Source of the DNA: Combretum micranthum | Lineage: Eukaryota; Streptophyta; Magnoliopsida; Myrtales; Combretaceae | Assembly: GCA_024138025.1 (NCBI GenBank) | Contig: JAMXBD010001575.1 | Span: forward strand, 186,001 to 250,000 | DNA length: 64,000 bases | Direction: 5' to 3' | Shown here: positions 1-14,062 of the stretch, piece by piece | Numbering within the stretch: position 1 is the stretch's first letter | How the letters are laid out: the number at the start of each line of letters is the position of its first letter | Notes under the pieces: model-generated | Seen by the model: only the letters and a program-made list of their open reading frames with translations | The model's database searches: none | What the model was told of the DNA's origin: nothing | Made by a program: the position numbers and the translations under genes

Positions 1-486
1 ATCATTTATGTAATATGGGACCTATAAAATTTCAAAAAAAATATGATAAGTAACTTATTAAGTAACTCATAGATAAAATAATAAGATTTATAATAAAAAA
101 AAGTTATTTAAGATACCAATGTGATATATTAAATATTTTATAATTAACTCATAATTAAAGATGGTTTTACAAAGAAGTTTTGGGACAAATTGGGAGAAGA
201 AGCCTAGAAGGGTTGAAGGGACCACACACACTAGTAATAATGACATTTTAACATCGCACGCCAGTCCTAAAATGTCAAAGTCAACCCCACCAAGCCAATT
301 GGACGATAGTTCATGAGTTCAAAGGTCGGTAAAGCCCTTATACGATTATTAACTTCCAGAACATGGATGGATGCTCGAGATTAAACAAGTGCATAAATTT
401 TATCCAAAACAAATAGGATAAAAAGATTTATCGAGTATTATATATCATATATTGATATATTAAAAATGTAAAACTAATAAAATTTA
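1..486. other. AT-rich intergenic sequence
   Basis: No coding, RNA or repeat signal could be recognised. The stretch is AT-rich with short A and T runs, typical of plant intergenic DNA. Confidence 0.5.
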
Positions 487-763
487 GGTTAATATTACAA
501 ATGATACTAAACTTTGACAATATATATAATAAGATACCTAAATTTAAAAATCAATCAATTTAATACTTGAAAAAAACTTCTCATGCATGTTATAATATTT
601 TTATCAAATTTTTTTACATATTAAATTGATCATTTTTTATTTTTTTAAGTATTAAATTGATTAATTTAAAATTTTAATTATTAAATTGATCAATTTTAAA
701 ATTCAAATAATAAATTGATTAATTTCAAAGTTTAAAATTTAAGTACCATCGTGATATTATCCC
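487..763. mobile_element. Foldback MITE-like element, family A, copy 1
   Basis: The left end reads GGTTAATATTAC and the reverse complement of the right end reads GGGATAATATCAC. The inner arms are also inverted copies built from 'gatcaatttaat' and 'aaactttga' blocks. No ORF is present. Two related copies lie at 26105-26346 and 27363-27662. The family assignment rests on this shared palindromic layout and on the end motif 'ggtact(t)aaactttga'. The superfamily is unknown. Confidence 0.55.
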
Positions 764-2554
764 ATAAAATTTTAACACGCTTAGTAATGAAATAGACTTT
801 TTAAAACAAATGATATAACATATACTTTAAATATACTACATATATTGATTTTTTATTGATATTTAATCATCCATTTGCATAACATGTGGCATAATCTTTT
901 CATGAGAAGAAAGACAATTGCCTTTATCCATCGAGTGCGGTCTGGTAAGATTCCATGAGTTTCTTCATGGTGACACAAAAAAAAAAAAAAAAAAATTTAA
1001 GTGCATTCAAAACCATAAGTAATGTTATTCTATGAATGTAATTTAATTGGGTCGATTATGTTAATCATTTCACAATCATGGTGGAATAATCGGAATAAAG
1101 AAGATGACCAAGCAAGCTCGTGTGGATAAGGATACAACACTTTCACTTTATGGGAATAAAACATGCGGAGTAGCCCACTGGATTGCTAGAAAGTAGAAGC
1201 AATCCATTAGCTGGTCAGTGGATTGGACAGGACCAAGACGGGTCAGTTCGCATCGACAATCCATTGGTGTTCACCAACGAAACATCTTCTGCAACAGGGG
1301 TAACTGGTCCCTCCAAGCCAGGTTTTCTTAGGTACAACAGTAAAATTTTGACTTACATGTTTTGATCATGTGAATGAAATTAGATTCCTTTTATCATATC
1401 TTGATTTTTATAACATGCATACAAATAAAGATAACTCCTAAATTTTAACATCTAGTATTTTGAATAATTTTTCTTGTATCACTAATTAGTCAACTTTTAC
1501 TTTCCAACCAATTACTATTGTTCTATGTAACTAATTAGCGACTTAGTGGTTTATGTAATTGATAATTTATTAATTAGAGACACAACAAATTGAAATTTGG
1601 GTCTCATATTAGGACTGCATATTCTAATTTTATGAAGTCAAATGTATCATTATAGTTCGGAATAATTCAATAGAACAATATCAATTATAGTTTCATAATG
1701 GATAAGATCTCTCCCCACTTTAAGTTTTACATACTTATTATGTTGGTAAATAATTAATTTCGAACATTATTAATTATATTTGTATTAGTAATATGAAATA
1801 TGAAAATGAAATCCCTCGATAGAATATATTTTTAGTTGAAGAGTGTCCCATGTTATTAAAAAAGAAAGATTAATTACAAAATCCTTATTAACATTTTGGT
1901 CTATTTGCAGACATTTAACCTATGTTAATTTTTTTATAAATAGGAAACCCAAGTTTTAATTAAAGTGTTAATATCATTTAATAATCTTTAAAGTACAGGT
2001 GTCGGTATCTTATAGGAAAGAAAAAAAAATAAATTTTATTACCTTTTTTTTTTTTTTCAATTTTCTAGCTTTTTAAATAATTTTTTATATTTTATTTATT
2101 TAGTTTTTATTTAGTAGTATTTTTTATTAAATTAATTTTCTTAGACCAATAAGGCACTAACATGTGTTCTCTAATGGTATTTAATAATATTAACACTTTT
2201 AGATGAAGTCCAATCACTTATTTGTTAAAAAAAAATACTAACACAATTCATATATTTGTAAATATGACAAAACACAAATTAGATTATCATAATTAAAAAA
2301 GAAAAACTTTCTTTAGATGAAAGATTATACAAGATAAATCAAACCAACGCTGAAAAGCATACTTAATATATGTGGTGTTGATATCAACTTGTGCAAATCT
2401 TGTGGGTAGAAAAGAATCTATTATAATTTAAATGAAAGTGGTTTAAAATTTCACTTTAACTTAATGTTATGTTTTATTGTTTTAGCATCTTTCATCTTCA
2501 CACCAAAAAAAAAAAAAAAAAAAAATCATCTTAAGTTTGCATTGGTGATATGCC
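764..2554. other. Intergenic sequence with a small unrecognised ORF
   Basis: Mostly AT-rich, with poly-A runs near 968-994 and 2503-2524. Around 1081-1340 the composition becomes more balanced. An open frame at 1183-1365 (plus strand) encodes about 60 residues beginning MLESRSNPLAG. I recognise no family. It could be a captured or decayed exon, since a donor-like TTAG/GTAC occurs near 1330, or it could be chance. Nothing else is supported. Confidence 0.3.
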
Positions 2555-3171
2555 TAGGATTAAGTATGCAAACAAGCTACTTGTGAGCTAATTAAACTCA
2601 ATTCGGCTCGAGCTCGATTAGTAAATGAGTCAAGCTTGAACTTAAAATAAAATTTGTTTATCTTTTTTTTTTTTTTTTTGCCAAAATAAAACTTGTTTTA
2701 TGTAAACATATCAAACTCACGTTTTGATTCAAGTTCACAAGTTGGTTGGTAAACAAGCTCACAAGTAAGCTCGTGAACCAGCTCATCAACAGGCTTTTGA
2801 ATAAGCTTGTTACTTATTAGTAGATTTGTGATTTTATATTTATGATTTATTATATATAAATGTATAGTAATAATAATAATGATTAATTTATGTTTAATAT
2901 AAACATATATATTTGGTGGCTCTTATATAATATTTTTAGATTAAAAAAAATAAAAAATGAGTCAAGTTCAAGTTTAAATTTCAAGCTCAATAAAAACTCA
3001 ATTAAGCTTACTAAAAAGCTTACTTTGATTTAGGCTCAAATTGTAAACGAATCGAGCTCAAACTTGAATTCCAAGCTCAATAAAAAGTTCAACATGAGTT
3101 TAAGCTCCAACATTTTTTAAATGACTCCAAGCCTTTAAAGGTTCAATTTGCCTCAACTCTTTGCAATCCTA
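2555..3171. mobile_element. Non-autonomous hAT-like element rich in 'caagct/gagct' motifs
   Basis: The left end is TAGGATTAAGTATGCAAAC and the right end TTTGCAATCCTA. The reverse complement of the right end, TAGGATTGCAAA, matches the left end apart from a short insertion. The interior repeats 'aagctcg', 'gagctcg' and 'caagctt' many times in both orientations. The same motif set occurs at 37206-37275 and 52680-53184. No ORF and no clear 8-bp target duplication are visible, so this is an old copy. Confidence 0.5.
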
Positions 3172-6100
3172 CTTGAAATTGGATTGGCAGGTTGTTTTAT
3201 GGGTGTTTATTTATCCTTGACTTGTGAATTTGCTAAAACCATGAGAGAGTCATGAATTGACCATTGGAGCGAATTGATTCGGCCAAAGTGTTTAGGTGAT
3301 GGACATGGTTCCCAATTGACTATACCTATGTTTGCCATGTACTTGATAGCTCTAGGTATTAATGGTGTGGTCTCAAATCTAGAATTCACATCGCACTTTC
3401 TAAATAAGGTGGATAGAGATTAAGTATAGCAAAAGAACAATTATATTTAGGAAATAGTCATTTTGTGGACAAAATATGGAACTAGTTATTTTTGTGAGTG
3501 AAATCACATGAGAGATGATTAACAATTGAATCTATTATTAAATGGATAATAGAAATATTCCAAAAGGGGATGAAAGCTATTAAAACTAGTGCAAATATAA
3601 GATATTTTTTATATTTTGTTATTATATGCTAATATGGTATAGTGCCACTACAGATGCAAATGTGGTGGATGCCACATCAATTATATTTTACAAAATTATA
3701 ATAGCAACATAACAACATTCTCTGTTTACATTATCTTTAGTAACAATTATTTTCTTTTTTATGGTTAAATTATTTCATCTTTTATATAGATTTAGTGCCA
3801 AACATTTATTCCTAAGTATGTTATCTTACCTTTTATAAAGAGTTAGGTTGATCTTGTTTATTCATTTTTCTCATTTTGGTATCTTTTTACATTTACTCAA
3901 GTGCAGTTTTGTCAAGAAAAAAGATTCCTTGAAAATATAAGTATACACATACATATATATACACATATTATCATATTACTCTTTTGAAGTAAATACCTAA
4001 CTGTTGATGGTCCAATCTTGACTAAGGGCCACCAGGACCTAATCCAGCCCATGATTGAAATGGATCCCCGCTTAGGCCAGGCCTTCCCAACATTAGCAGT
4101 AGCAAAGGGCCTCATCTAGCCAGTTGTCACTACAGCTCAACATCCGAATGCTCCATCTAGATGGCCTCTACAATCTATGCCTCTCAGCACGTCTCTCTCA
4201 ATCAAGCTCAGCACACACAATAGTGAAGTAATGGGTCCATCCCATTCTACCACAACTACTACCAACCACCTGCTCGTCTACTATCGCATAATACCACAGC
4301 ATGCTCTACCGTAGGACTGGCAATGTCCACTATAATTACTAACTTAAACATTGGAGTGGCCACACCATCATTTTGTATCCATGTTATACACCTGCTCATT
4401 ATAATTCACCCACTTCCCTTGTTAGGAATGGTAATGTTGCATCCATCATTCTATGTATATGTTATACACCTGCTCATTACTATGATTACTAACTTAAGCA
4501 TTGGAGTGGCCACACCAGGCCCATACTTGGCATGCCAATAACTGAGTTTCTATTTTGCATGTCCGCCATTGTCATGATCCAAACCTAGATGCTTTACATT
4601 TCATCTCCACCAGATTTGAACTAAAGATACCAACAAAATCTTACAATTGTATAAAAATACCAACTATAATTTTCGTTCCTAATGATTTTTGTTTTTCCAA
4701 ATTCTATATTTTTTAGGAACCTTTTTTCTCTTCAAAGCACGTGAATTTTTTTATTTGAATTCTCACACCCTAATTACTACCTTCATTATAATTAAAATAG
4801 AGATAGATATGATATGAATAAAATAATTTAAGTAGACACAAATAAAACAAGATTAATATTTATAAAAACAAAAATAACATTTTTTTTTCAACTCATCTTT
4901 GCCTAAACGAATGCTTTTCAACATTTACAAAAACATAACACCTTGTTTCCATTATTAATATCCATTCGACAACAATTTCTCACTTGGATGACTTTCAAAA
5001 CATAACCCAGCAATGATACCCACACAAATATTGCATTAAACATAAAATTCTACATTAAATTTCTTGAAATCTTGCCTAATACAAATATTACTTTAAGGCA
5101 TGTTCACAAATAATAATTTACCAAATTTGAAGAAGAAAGTATCTTACCTTCAAGAATGTGCAAGGGCCATTGTTTTGGAAGGAGACATGGTGGTTGGACG
5201 ATGCTGATTTGGAAAATATGACAAGAGGTAAAACAATTCATTGTTTCAAAAAGGAACGATTATAATAGATTAGGGTCTAAAATGAACCCTCTATCCCAAT
5301 TCATATATTTATTTGCTATTTTATTTAGTTTTATATTTTTTTTCCATTTTTCTAGGTTATTTCAATATACTTTATATTATTTTATTTGTAATTTTTACTT
5401 TAAATCCTATTACATCCACTTTCCTCCCTCTCTCTCTCTTCCCCCCTCTCCACTGTCGCTACTAATCTCAATATCTGTAAATCTATCACATATAATATCA
5501 AATTTGGGTATTGTATACCAATTCTAATCTATTCCTTTGACATTTCCACCACTACAAGGCCTAAAGATTGTATAAGTCAAGCAAAAATATTTTATTAGTG
5601 GCATTTAGAATTAGTGTATTTTTTATATATTTGTTATTTTTATTTTTACTTTTGTTATCATCCCTTATATGAGATTATGCCATCTCTTTTATGAGATTTA
5701 ATGTACTCTCCAAAAGAATGAGTTTGATTCTCTTATGACAATCAATTGTGTCCCGTGTGTGGGACATTTTCTCTACAAAAGCAATGTACTCGTTTATGCG
5801 GAAGGGTCATGGTACCTCCAACTCTTCATCTATCAATTTTGTATCGATTTATGTAATCGATGCAATTTCTTTTGTAATGGAAATTCATCTTTATTGGCAA
5901 AAAAAGAAAATTCAAATCATATTACCAAAAAGAAAGGAAAACCTTCGAATCCATATTTGTATATTTTTAACAAATCTAGTAAAATGGAACAAGATACTAT
6001 ATTTATAAAAGGGCATCATTAAGCTTGAAGGAAAGCAAGAAATCACTATATTATAATAATTACATCACATAAGTGGAGCAAAATATTATTTTGGCTTAAA

Positions 6101-6386
6101 TAACAAACAAATAAAATGAGGAAAAGGGACATAAGTTCACTAATTACTCCTATAAACCACTTAAAATATTCCAATGACTTACCCTTATTAGATCAAGACA
6201 TCAAGACGGCTAGAACCGGCCTAGAGACGCTAAGACACGGGTTCGATCAATGGTGGCTTATGCCAACTGCCAGTTCATAGGCTGGTTCATGACCTCAATA
6301 ATTTTTTTAATTAACATAATTAAAAAATAATTACATTAGAATTGCTAGTAGCAGTTCAACCGTGTCATAGGTCAGATACTACCCTT
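3172..6386. other. Intergenic sequence, unassigned
   Basis: No gene could be supported. The region holds a local direct duplication at 4329-4520 (listed separately), a pyrimidine-rich tract at about 5418-5452, and around 5735-5900 a segment that may be an LTR end. Short ORFs here have no recognisable homology. Confidence 0.35.
4329..4520 (+). repeat. Local direct duplication, offset about 150 bp
   Basis: A block beginning ACTATAATTACTAACTTAA at 4329 recurs as ACTATGATTACTAACTTAA at 4479, followed in both by 'attggagtggccacacc'. A second block, 'gttatacacctgctcatta', occurs in both halves as well. The surrounding 3990-4300 segment is less AT-rich than its neighbours, but no protein family was recognised. 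Confidence 0.55.
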
Positions 6387-7240
6387 TAGGGGTTTATACG
6401 ATACGGTTCGGTCCGGTTCAATCTCCCGAACTGAACCATATATTATAGTTCGTTTTTTTTTTTAATTCGAACCTAATAATACGGTTTGATTCATAATTTT
6501 TTTGAATTGATGAAAAATGATTTAATACAATTCAGTTTGCGGTTTGAGCTATTTCCTATTCTCAAAAATAAAAACATCAATACAAATATAAACAATAATA
6601 TTTTAAATTAATTATTTACTTATATAAATATGTAAAACTTATATTGAATGAAAGATTTTATCCATTATAAAATTATGATTATACCAAACTATAATGATAT
6701 ACTAGACTCAATAAAATAAAAAAAATATACTATCCCATTAAAAGATGCAAACTTTAATTAGTTGTGTACTCTTAATTAATATACGACTGATTATATAAAC
6801 TTATAATAACTAAGTAATAGAAGTTGATTTATTAGTAAAACCAAACGAAAAAAAAAAAAAAAGAATGTTTTGAACACTAGATTCCAAAATCTAAAAATTA
6901 TCTTAATTGTAGAGACACAACAATAATTGAAATATGATATTATCATTCTAATTTCATTCTCATGAATGGTATCATAAAAAAATTATAAAATAATGAAACT
7001 TTTTTAATAAAAAATTAAAAGAGAAAAAATAATATGTTTGAATTTTAAAAAAAATGTAAAATGGTTCGATTTGGTTCAAACCAGACAATTTAGTTCAGGT
7101 ACTCGAACCTAATCACGAATCGTTTATTTTTTACCAAACTGAACCACAAATCAAACTATATCAAAAAAGAGCCAAAATTTTTATGTGGTTCGGTTCAATC
7201 CAGTTTGACTCGCAATTCAATTAGTTTTTTTGCACTACTA
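6387..7240. mobile_element. Non-autonomous hAT-like element with 'ggttcggtt' subterminal motifs
   Basis: The left end starts TAGGGGTTTATACGATACGG, followed by repeats of 'ggttcggtc/ggttcaa'. The right end carries inverted motifs ('gaaccacaaatcaaac', 'ggttcggttcaatccag') and finishes TTTTTTTGCACTACTA. The layout matches the elements at 24900-25540 and 48414-49274: motif-rich ends around an AT-rich, non-coding core. The right terminus has decayed and no convincing target duplication is seen. Confidence 0.45.
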
Positions 7241-10200
7241 TAGTGCCCATTTACATGTCTAATTAGATGTGCTGTACAATGTTTATTCTCCGCAGGGTGA
7301 TGATAGATTACTGATCGTTAAAGCTATGGGGGAGCAAAAATGAAAAAGAAAAAAAAAATTAAAACATTACCCCAACTCATTTTTTACCGGATAATTTTTT
7401 TTCTTTTGCATTTGGCTGTATCTTCAACAACCTGGATACATATTTCTTTTTCCGTGGGATCACTCTGGATTCTTTTTTTAGCTTAATTGACATGTCAAAG
7501 TTAGTAGCAATCTTGAAGCCAATGGCTAACAAAGGTATCTATCTATTAATCAAGGCAGTTATAAAGGTACGATAAAGAAGATGGAAATTATATATGTGTT
7601 TTGGGAGTTCTTTAATTATTTGTGACTCAAAAACACCTTTTAAAAAGCTAAGAAATAATATATTCATGAAATATTATATCAATTAAATTTTTAGAGCTAT
7701 AAAAGTTATTTAAATACCGTCAACTCTTATATATTAATTGATTTACATAATCCCTTTTTCATCCAGATATCTAAGCCTTCGAGAAGCTCCTAGATAATAA
7801 TTTATCTGGCTTCGTTTGATGTTTCATCACTTCTCGACGACATGTTGACGAAATTTTGAGGCCAGCTAGCCTCAGTTTTTGACTTCTGCATTACATTAGT
7901 GAGGCCTCTGGTTTCGCAATTGGTGGAGCAGCGTTCCACTTTCGTAAACAACTTTTGCGGAAATATTTGAATATATTGACTCTTCTTCGTATGGAATACT
8001 TTGAATAAGTGTGGAAAATAAAGACTACTGGCCATACAAGTTTTGTCCTTTTTTAAGTTAGTACTTAGTGGTTCTTAGTATTATGCTTTGTAGAATACTC
8101 CTAATCATAACAACCGTCCGTTCCAATTAAATAACCAGGAAGAAGAGATGAATTGATACTATCTTAAAATTTAAAACTTTTTGTTCAAAAATCAAAATCC
8201 CCTTTAATTACATATTGATGTTGGTGTGAGAATTTAATTTGCAATACTAAGATTTAAACATTAACTTAATGCACAAAAACAAGTAGATGGAAGAGAAACA
8301 ACTAGAATACAACAATATATAGTAGTTCAGTCTTGTACTTACATCTACTATTCTAGTTCTAAGATGAAGACCTTGTAATCCACGCAAGTATGTTCAACTA
8401 TGTCCAAAACTCTAATAACAAAATATAATGCCAATACTCTTTGAACTCTATTCCCTTTATTTAATCTCTATAGCTTATCCTTAAGCTAACAATAACCATA
8501 AACCTATTTGTAATCTTAATGATCAACAAAAATATACAATAAAAATCGACACACTATCACGCCTCAAAATAAGGCGTAGTAGGATTGCCCTAAAGTTACA
8601 AACCACGTGTCTACCCGTAATATGATAATTGTCTTCCAAGTCAAAGATTACAAGATTCTATTTTATTTATTTACTTCATATAATTTAATTACATAGATAT
8701 GATATCTTTATTTAACTCATTATGGAATTCCAATTTTTCTATAGTATGTCAGGATTGTAGAGAATTGAAATCCCCTACCAAATAATAAAAATTGGGTAAC
8801 TAACCTACAAAATACAAGATCTTATTTGTTTATACAATTTATCTAATTTGTGTTCTAAGTTCATCATAACCTACTTTCCTAACTTCAATAAAGTTTGATA
8901 GAGAAGCACTCTTCACACATTCATAGCCTAATCTCTGTTAATATTATTCATGCACAAAAACTGCTAAGTAGTGAGCGAAACCACGGGCTCAATGAGATAA
9001 CCTGACCAGATCACGCTTCAAGCAATAACAAACAAGTTTAATTAGCAAGTGTATACCATGCAACAATCAAGTACAAGTACGAGTACGAGTACAAGTACGA
9101 GTACGAGTACAAGCTTGGATAATCCAGAATTCAAACAGGATGTAGATTGACACCCTCTAATCGGGGTTGGAAAGAAGCCATAATGAGTGATATATCATGC
9201 TTAGGAGAATCAAAGAACCAAGGAAGAATGGGTACTATAAACTCCTACAAATTAATTTTAAACATTTCACTCTTATCCTTGGAATAAAGAAACTCCATTA
9301 AGTATTAGCCCTTTCGTGTCGATACCACGAACGACGCTCCTTCGATGCCAGTTTAGTTCCCATGGAACCGATCAGAACAAATGTATTCTTTTGTAGAATT
9401 AGGAAAATGTCATCTAGAAAAACTAAGCACGTTACTAGAGAACTGAAATGCTAATATGTAGCAGGGTCATCATTACTTATAATGTAGTATATGCAAATGA
9501 TATAATGCATGCCCATTTTCATTTATGGTACACTAGTTTTTAGTTAGGTTCAAGGTAATCATACAATTTACAAAAAAACATCAACATACTTCATACAATA
9601 ATTATCATACAATAAAATTATCGCTTATATTATGATAATTTGACAATCAAGCATACACCAAGCATCATGCAATGTACCCAATCCCACATACATATCAATT
9701 AAATATATTATTATAAATGCAGCTATACTACAACCACAAATAATGTGATAAGGTTAAAGTTACTCACCTGTTATCCTTACAAATTTGTTGTAATATGCTG
9801 CTAGAAGTTCAAGAACTGTTCTATTTTTCCTATAAAATAAGACAAGCAGACGATGCACCCGCGATACATGTGTAAATAAAACAACCCAACATATATAAAT
9901 TAACTAGATATATTATTTTAACAAGTTGGAAGAGGATATTTATTATTTATTTTTAGTTTTCTTGTCTGATCTTAATTGACAACAATATTTTATTTAGAGC
10001 GTTTTCTTTATTTTAAATTTATTTAAGTTTCTCTTCTATTAGTGTCCATAGTGATTTTTTATCATTCCTTCGTTTGTTAACCTTATTTGTCTTATATTAA
10101 TTGAAATTTATATTATTTATATAGTTACATTTAGTATTTAGTTCTTTAATTATTTTTCTTCTAACATATCCGAAGTTTCCTAGAGTTTAAATATATATTA

Positions 10201-10611
10201 AGTATTTATTAAACTTAAATTTTATTTCATTGAATAATTATAGAGTTTGTATTTAATAGTTTAGTATTTTATTATCATCATCGTTATTATTTTTATACCG
10301 TTCTTTTAGTTTGATCATCTTATGGTAACTATATTTATTTATTTCTATCGTGTTTCTCTTGATCTCATTTCTTGTTATTATCTGTTATTTATAAGAATCA
10401 CATCATTCTTAATTATGACTTATTTATATTTTCCATTTTTATATACTTATCTATATAAAGTAATTATTGTAAAATTATTATAATCTAATCTTTTTATCTA
10501 ATATAACAAAAGTGTATTCTATTTGAAGGCTATTAAAGTTTAACACTTAACATTATTTAAACATACTAATCTTAAAGTATTTATAGTATTTATTAAGTTT
10601 TATTTTATGTT
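7241..10611. other. Intergenic sequence with probable minus-strand LTR remnant
   Basis: About 8940-9850 is more GC-rich than its surroundings. Read on the minus strand it has the look of a gypsy-type LTR: a short GC-richer stretch at about 9300-9375 and an 'aggataacaggtgagtaac' segment at about 9760-9780. Ends and target duplication were not found, so the LTR reading is an inference. The rest (7241-8940, 9850-10611) is AT-rich with no supported gene. Confidence 0.3.
9070..9113. repeat. Hexanucleotide microsatellite (GTACAA/GTACGA)
   Basis: Alternating GTACAA and GTACGA hexamers repeat about seven times without interruption. It lies inside the probable LTR remnant. Confidence 0.85.
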
Positions 10612-10652
10612 TTCTTCTTCTTCTTCTTCTTCTTCTTCTTCTTCTTCTTCTT
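10612..10652 (+). repeat. (TTC)n microsatellite
   Basis: An uninterrupted run of about 13 TTC units. It makes artificial poly-Ser or poly-Phe reading frames and is not coding evidence. Confidence 0.95.
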
Positions 10653-13600
10653 TTATATGTACATACATATATGTATATATATTATATTGTTATGGACGAA
10701 TAGATTTCATCCAGGAAAATTTTGCACATACACCGGTATCAACGCCGCTGGCATTAAACTCCAGACTACTAGTGTTCGTTAAATTTTTATGTAACTTTTC
10801 ATCTAGTGCACACTGGCTCAAGGCTATCAGCTTTTCTACATACATCACCGGTATTGACAATATATGCCATCGGCATTCATTTATTTTTATGTGAAATAAA
10901 ATTTTACATAGTGTTTTCGAGGCAACACTAGCATGTAGACCTCTAATTTTTCCATGTATGCTATCGGTCTTGCCATGTACGCCCCTGGCATATGGCCGGC
11001 ATAGGTACTGTTCATCATTTTCTTCATTTTTCTGTTTCATTTTTAAAATATTTTCTCATCTTCTATGTATTATATTTGTATGTTAAATTATTTTTGGGTG
11101 TTTTGACATGATCATAAGCTTATTGTTCGTGATCTGTCAGCACATATAACATCTCAAAATCATCATGACTTATGATTTCCTGGCTTCTATATATATCATA
11201 ATGTATAAATGGAGTTTTAAAGTGAGATATTACCTTGTTAAGCTGTTATGGAGGTGTTTAATCCTTCCTAAAGCTTGACATGAACCTAAGTTGGTAAGAA
11301 CATGGTTTAAGCTAATGTTTTATACATAAGCTAACTTGAAACGAAATTTTACTTACCTTTCTTTGTTAATTTTCTAAGCTTATGTTGTGTTGTTGAAGCT
11401 ATTTTATGGAGTTGTGTTTGTGTGTATTTTATGGCATATATGGAGGACAAATCTGGCTACTATTGGTGTGTTATAAATGTCTTTTTTTTTTTTTTTTGTA
11501 GTTAATTATGGGTTGTTTTTATAAAAAGAGAGAAGGCAGCAACTCCATCAATTTTCGGCCAAGAAGGAGCAAATTTCTCCACCAAACTCAACTTGTGTTT
11601 ACATGATTCATTTGCATTAAATGAGTTGTTTTGTTGGACAAGTTTGATTGGTTCAAATCATCTCTTCTATTGACTTTCTTTGATCCAAATTGACCCATTG
11701 TTTTTACATATTTCGACTAAAAAAATTTTATCAATTCTAGCCACGAATGCATCCTATCCCACCAACTATGTATATATATATATATATTAATATAATTATA
11801 TTTAATTAACTAATTATCTTAGTTTTAGGATAATTTATTAAGCTAATCAGGTATAATTATATCAGTTGTTTAGGAGTTCTATCTCTAAGAATTTATTAAA
11901 GCTTCTATCAATTTTCTAGATTATTATTGAGTTCAAATTTGAGTTTAAAGTTTACGATTTTATGCGATTAATTATTTTTAAGATTTTATCTCACGCAATT
12001 AGGGTTTTCTAAGTTTAACATACCAATTTTGTTTCAGTTTCTAAGAGCTTCAGAATTCCCTCACTAAAATAATGTGTAATCTAAACATTTATTTGGAGTC
12101 TAGATTATTAGTTATGGATCTGTTTTCAATCTTATCGCGTATTTATAACTCTAGTAGTTCATCTTTTAATTATCATTTTACAGCCACTGTTCAATAAAGG
12201 GGTTATCTTTATCGTTTTTGAAATGTAGAGCTATTTTTAATTATATCTTGAGTTATTTCCTCAAGATATGAAATCTTATCTTTGGTATCTATTATAATTA
12301 AATAACTTCCCAGTTTTAAATTATAAATGAGTTTATTACTACTCATAGTTTTATTATAGAGTTTTTATTTGGTCCTTTATTTAATATCTATTTTATATTT
12401 GCTACTATGTTTATTTTACTAGTTATAAAAATTCTCGAATTACAATGGTTAGACTCAAAATTTTCTAACTAAAATATTGATATAATTCAAAAATTTAAAT
12501 AAGGCTTAGATTGTTTAGTATTGATTAGTTTTTTTTATTATTTTGCATATTTTATAATTCTATTGATTTATCTTTAAACTATCTTTGTATAACTAATAGA
12601 TTCTAAAAATTAATCATCTTTTTATTGTAATTGAAATTTAAGGTCAACTATGATTATTTGTTGAATTATTTATTCTTGTCACAGAATATTATATTTTACT
12701 ATATATGAATTATTTATCTTCATTATTAATAATAGTAAATTTTCTAGTGCTAATTTATAGCTTTAAAATATTAAGGATAATTTGAAAATCATTGTATCAA
12801 TATTAAAATCTTATTTTTCTAAGTATTAAACTTAAGAAAACCGATTTTGGATTTTTTAGTAACAATCGATTTATCATTGATCATTATTTTTTTAAAGTTA
12901 TGGAAGTCATAATTTGCATGTTGAAATTTTATTGATTAGGATTCTAATTTTTTTTAACTATAATCAAATTTGTTCATACTTTAATACTTTTAATTCATGA
13001 AAAATTGGGAGTGATTTTTCTACTTTTTATTATAGTTCTTTATGATTCAATATTATTTTTTTAATAATTATTATAATCATGTTATGTAAAATTAGAGGAA
13101 TTGCACATACTCTAATTCATTCTTCAAACAACATAGCAAGTAAGCAAAAAAGATTGCAATAAAATTATTGACGCATGAGTTCGGCCCTTGAAGATGATAG
13201 ATATGATTGTCTTGATTGTGTTCATTCATATATATCTTTTGAATTTGAACTTCTTTGTATTTAATTTTGTTTTTGAAGACTAGAATTGAATAAGACTTTG
13301 TTGGACTTGAACGTTAGGAGGATATTACTTCTTGATATTATGTAGCTATATCTCTTTCTTCTTATCCTTGTGAAGCTTCAAAATTTAAAGATAAATTAGT
13401 GAAACATTTAAAGCTTCCATGCGTCCTTGTTGTTGATTATCTTCCCATCAAAATATCTTATATAAACTAAAGTGGATGGTGATAAATATTCTAACTTCAT
13501 CCAATTAGTTTTCTTCTTGATCTTATCTATGTTATTCTCCAAAATACGAGAAGATTTTGCATTAGCTAAAAAATGAATTTTGAACTTTCATTTAAACGTT

Positions 13601-13714
13601 TTCTCAAACTAAAAGTTGTCTTATCTTACGCCTTATCTCCAAAAGTCATGAGATAAATTCAGAATATCATGTACTGATCTTAAATTTATTGCTTGTTCAT
13701 TTTGGTAATACTTA
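10653..13714. other. AT-rich intergenic sequence with decayed repeats
   Basis: No gene is supported. A (TA)n run lies near 11769-11787. The segment at about 11430-11760 resembles LTR or 5'-leader sequence of a retrotransposon, but boundaries could not be set. The open frame on the minus strand at 10690-11040 resembles no family known to me and lies in otherwise repeat-like DNA. Confidence 0.3.
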
Positions 13715-14062
13715 AGGATAAATTACATTAGAAGGTATAAACGTTGGAGGTAAGCTGATTTAAGATACCAACATTTCTAAAGGATAAAAAGACCTATCAA
13801 TGTTTCACAAAGTGAATCAAATGAGTTATCAACATTTCAATTAACTTTTAATTAAGTTCGTAGCATTTTCATTAATGATCAATTATTAATACCCTATGTA
13901 ACTCACTTTGTAAAATATTGATACCTCTTTTTAGCTACTTGAAACATTGATACTTTAAATGAATTTACCCTCAAATGTTGATTCTTTTTTTGAGCCACTT
14001 TAAACATTGATATCATAAATAAACCTACCCTTAAACATTAATACCTTTCAATGTAATTTACC
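13715..14062. mobile_element. MITE-like element, family C, copy 1
   Basis: It begins GGATAAATTACATTAGAAGG and ends with the inverse, 'aatgtaatttacctt'. Inner sequence repeats 'acctctttttagctacttgaaac'-type and 'aacattgatacc'-type modules. Two further copies with the same ends are at 15267-15570 and 35865-36223. There is no ORF. Confidence 0.6.

Noticed and set aside
10607..10894. Poly-Ser ORF
   Set aside because: It is produced by the (TTC)n microsatellite; nothing else in the frame looks like protein.
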